A program made the position numbers and the translations under genes. Shown piece after piece: positions 4,141-5,465 of a DNA stretch of 5,465 nucleotides (its first letter is position 1; each line of letters opens with the position of its first letter). The stretch comes from Patescibacteria group bacterium (GTDB taxonomy: Bacteria; Patescibacteriota; Patescibacteriia; XYB2-FULL-38-15), in the NCBI GenBank assembly GCA_018818855.1, contig JAHIRI010000078.1, positions 1 through 5,465 on the forward strand, given 5' to 3'. The notes under the pieces are model-generated. The model was not told the DNA's origin. It worked only from the letters and a program-made list of their open reading frames with translations, and did not search any database.

Positions 4141-4572
4141 TTATTTCTCGGTCTTTTCTGCCGCTTCGCGTGCCAGTTTTTCCACAGCCTCGCGGAGCAT
4201 GGCGCAGAAGAGCATGCGCCGCCTGAGAAGTCGACCGTCCAATTCATTGCAGACGACTACGTACTCCTGATCAGCGTAGCGGAATACGGAAGCAACTTGC
4301 ATGGTCGATTGTGCGAAGACCATATACGGTATGCCTTCGGTGGATGGGCTTAGTTCGATTGTTTTCGGCGGTTCAGGACAGCGAGCTAAAGCAAATCCAT
4401 CGTAGAAGATGGCGAAACCAGTTGAGCCGAACCACTCCAGGGTATTGAGTTCGATACCACCGTCGCAGAGCAACTCATTTCCACCGAATAACTCCACAAA
4501 GCGCTTGAGCTTATCCTCGGGGTCGCGGCATTTTGTCAGCTTCGCAAGAATCGGCGCCAGAAGTTCCTCCAC
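4141..4572 (-). CDS. Monocistronic protein of unknown function, 143 residues
   Basis: I do not recognise this protein. It starts at GTG (4572-4570), chosen because AAGGAGG (4585-4579) stands exactly 6 nt upstream. It opens with a charged helix (MEELLAPILAKLTKCRDPED). A mixed central part follows with aromatic strands (TLEWFGSTGFAIFYDGFALA, IPYMVFAQSTMQVASVFRYA, EYVVVCNELDG). It ends in a basic-acidic helix (LLRRRMLFCAMLREAVEKLA and an EKTEK tail). The profile of alternating strands then helices suggests a small alpha/beta domain, perhaps oligomeric. No signal peptide, membrane helix or metal motif stands out; the four cysteines are scattered. It has its own consensus promoter and a strong terminator, so it is a stand-alone unit. 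It is somewhat more GC-rich than dnaX, as in the 682-1359 cassette, and shares the same ribosome site design. It is transcribed divergently from the nuclease. Confidence 0.8.
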   Translation of the reverse strand: MEELLAPILAKLTKCRDPEDKLKRFVELFGGNELLCDGGIELNTLEWFGSTGFAIFYDGFALARCPEPPKTIELSPSTEGIPYMVFAQSTMQVASVFRYADQEYVVVCNELDGRLLRRRMLFCAMLREAVEKLAREAAEKTEK

Positions 4573-4578
4573 TTGTTT

Positions 4579-4639
4579 CCTCCTTTTCCTCCCCGTACGG
4601 AACTGTGAATATCTTATCGGTCGAGAAAATTTTTGTCAA
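4579..4639 (-). promoter_or_regulatory. Promoter and strong ribosome site of the 4141-4572 gene
   Basis: On the minus strand a perfect -35 TTGACA (4639-4634), 17-nt spacer and TAAGAT (4616-4611). A short leader with the palindrome CCGTACGG (4593-4600) and AAGGAGG (4585-4579) follow. The same TAAGAT variant appears in the promoter at 1615-1643. The plus strand of this intergenic region would serve the divergent nuclease; a possible -10 TATGAT is at 4669-4674, without a good -35. Confidence 0.7.
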
Positions 4640-4716
4640 TTTTCCGCCCCTTTCTTATTAATGCCTTTTATGATAGATTTAAGTAATCGTGGCGAGTTAA
4701 TTAAATAAAAAATTTT

Positions 4717-5465
4717 ATGTCAGAATATTATAAAGCAATACGAACACGAAACATCTTTGATCCAAAATCAAGCGAACCGTTCAAAATTAGTCGTTCAAAA
4801 ATTGATTTATTTTTGAATTGTGAAAGATGTTTTTATCTGGATCGTCGCTTGGGAACTGGGCGGCCTCCGGGATTTCCTTTTAATTTAAATTCAGCCGTGG
4901 ATGCCCTTCTAAAAAAAGAATTTGATATTCACCGTATGGCAAAGACCGCTCATCCCTTGATGGAAAAATATGGTGTTGACGCGGTTCCCTTTGAGCACGA
5001 AAAAATGGAAGAGTGGCGCGACTCGCTTCGCCGCGGAATTCAATTTTTGCATGAAAAAACAAATCTGCTTATCACTGGTGGAGTCGATGATGTTTGGGTA
5101 AACAAAGGCGGGGAATTAATTATTGTGGATTATAAAGCAACGTCCAAAAACGGAGAGGTCAGTCTTGATGCTGATTGGCAGATTGGATATAAGCGTCAAA
5201 TGGAAATATACCAATGGTTGTTTCGCAAAAACGGATTTCAGGTTTCTAATACGGGATATTTTGTCTATTGTAATGGCGAAACGGACAAGGAAGCTTTTGA
5301 TGGTAAATTGGAGTTTGACGTCAAGTTGATTCCCTATACCGGGAATGATTCATGGGTTGAGCAAGCGATCATTGATGCGCACAAACGTTTGATGGCAAAC
5401 GAGATTCCTGAGGCGGCGGCGGATTGTGATTATTGCAATTATCGCCGGGCGGCGCGCACCGCGGA
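4717..5465 (+). CDS. PD-(D/E)XK nuclease family protein (RecB/Cas4-like), 3' end beyond the window
   Basis: From ATG 4717, 249 codons run open to the window edge. The catalytic signature of the RecB-type PD-(D/E)XK fold is complete: GGVDDVW (121-127, D124 as the metal-binding Asp), then VDYKAT (137-142, D138 and K140), then QMEIYQWL (161-168), the Q-x3-Y motif. Four cysteines are paired: NCERC near the N-terminus (C35, C38) and CDYC at the C-terminus (C237, C240). Such split cysteines in Cas4, AddB and related enzymes hold a 4Fe-4S cluster that ties the two ends of the nuclease domain together, so I infer the same here. Family members cut or trim DNA ends in repair, recombination or CRISPR adaptation; no cas gene is nearby, so no CRISPR role can be claimed. 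No Shine-Dalgarno precedes the start (AAAATTTT-ATG), as with dnaX. An end shortly after the last cysteines is expected. Confidence 0.88.
   Translation, partial: MSEYYKAIRTRNIFDPKSSEPFKISRSKIDLFLNCERCFYLDRRLGTGRPPGFPFNLNSAVDALLKKEFDIHRMAKTAHPLMEKYGVDAVPFEHEKMEEWRDSLRRGIQFLHEKTNLLITGGVDDVWVNKGGELIIVDYKATSKNGEVSLDADWQIGYKRQMEIYQWLFRKNGFQVSNTGYFVYCNGETDKEAFDGKLEFDVKLIPYTGNDSWVEQAIIDAHKRLMANEIPEAAADCDYCNYRRAARTA

Noticed and set aside
4138..4708. Plus-strand frames opposite the 4141-4572 gene and across the divergent promoter
   Set aside because: The minus-strand gene has a consensus promoter, perfect Shine-Dalgarno and terminator in the right places; the plus-strand frames have none of these.

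Overview
The window looks like a piece of a small-genome, uncultured bacterium, most likely from the Candidate Phyla Radiation (Patescibacteria/Parcubacteria-like). This is an inference. It rests on moderately AT-rich housekeeping genes without Shine-Dalgarno sequences, an unusual small GC-rich gene of a type I associate with that group, a short GIY-YIG nuclease remnant, and many intergenic palindromic repeats. There are no rRNA genes and no CRISPR array.

Layout. 1-290: the end of a small unrecognised gene, with an intrinsic terminator at 314-347. 366-523: AT-rich direct repeats, then the first copy of an 87-bp palindromic repeat. 536-1505: a self-contained GC-rich cassette with its own promoter, a leader with three successive hairpins, a perfect Shine-Dalgarno, a 225-aa protein of unknown function and a terminator. 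1511-1746: a TACGAAA repeat tract, a degenerate terminator-like hairpin, a promoter and repeat copy 2. 1750-2020: a GIY-YIG endonuclease gene broken by a +1 frameshift and an in-frame TAG. 2021-2111: two more repeat copies. 2120-3742: dnaX (DNA polymerase III gamma/tau), the clearest gene in the window, followed by a terminator. 3800-4007 (minus): an intact tRNA-Gln(CUG) nested between the 5' and 3' parts of a second, nearly identical tRNA. 4141-4572 (minus): a monocistronic unknown gene with a consensus promoter, a perfect Shine-Dalgarno, a GTG start and a terminator. 4717-end: a RecB/Cas4-like PD-(D/E)XK nuclease, cut by the window edge.

How it fits together. dnaX is core replication machinery, and the PD-(D/E)XK protein is probably a DNA-processing enzyme. 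The other genes are independent cassettes, each with its own promoter and/or terminator, separated by repeats. Four observations stand out. (1) The tRNA-inside-a-tRNA arrangement has flanks that are inverted repeats of each other. (2) dnaX contains a run of nine A followed directly by TGA in the -1 frame, which would make a 419-residue gamma-like product. (3) dnaX also carries a 78-bp multi-hairpin palindromic element, in frame, in the linker before its C-terminal region. (4) The GC-rich cassette has a structured leader. I do not see a complete new defence or mobile system; the most novel-looking item is the nested tRNA.
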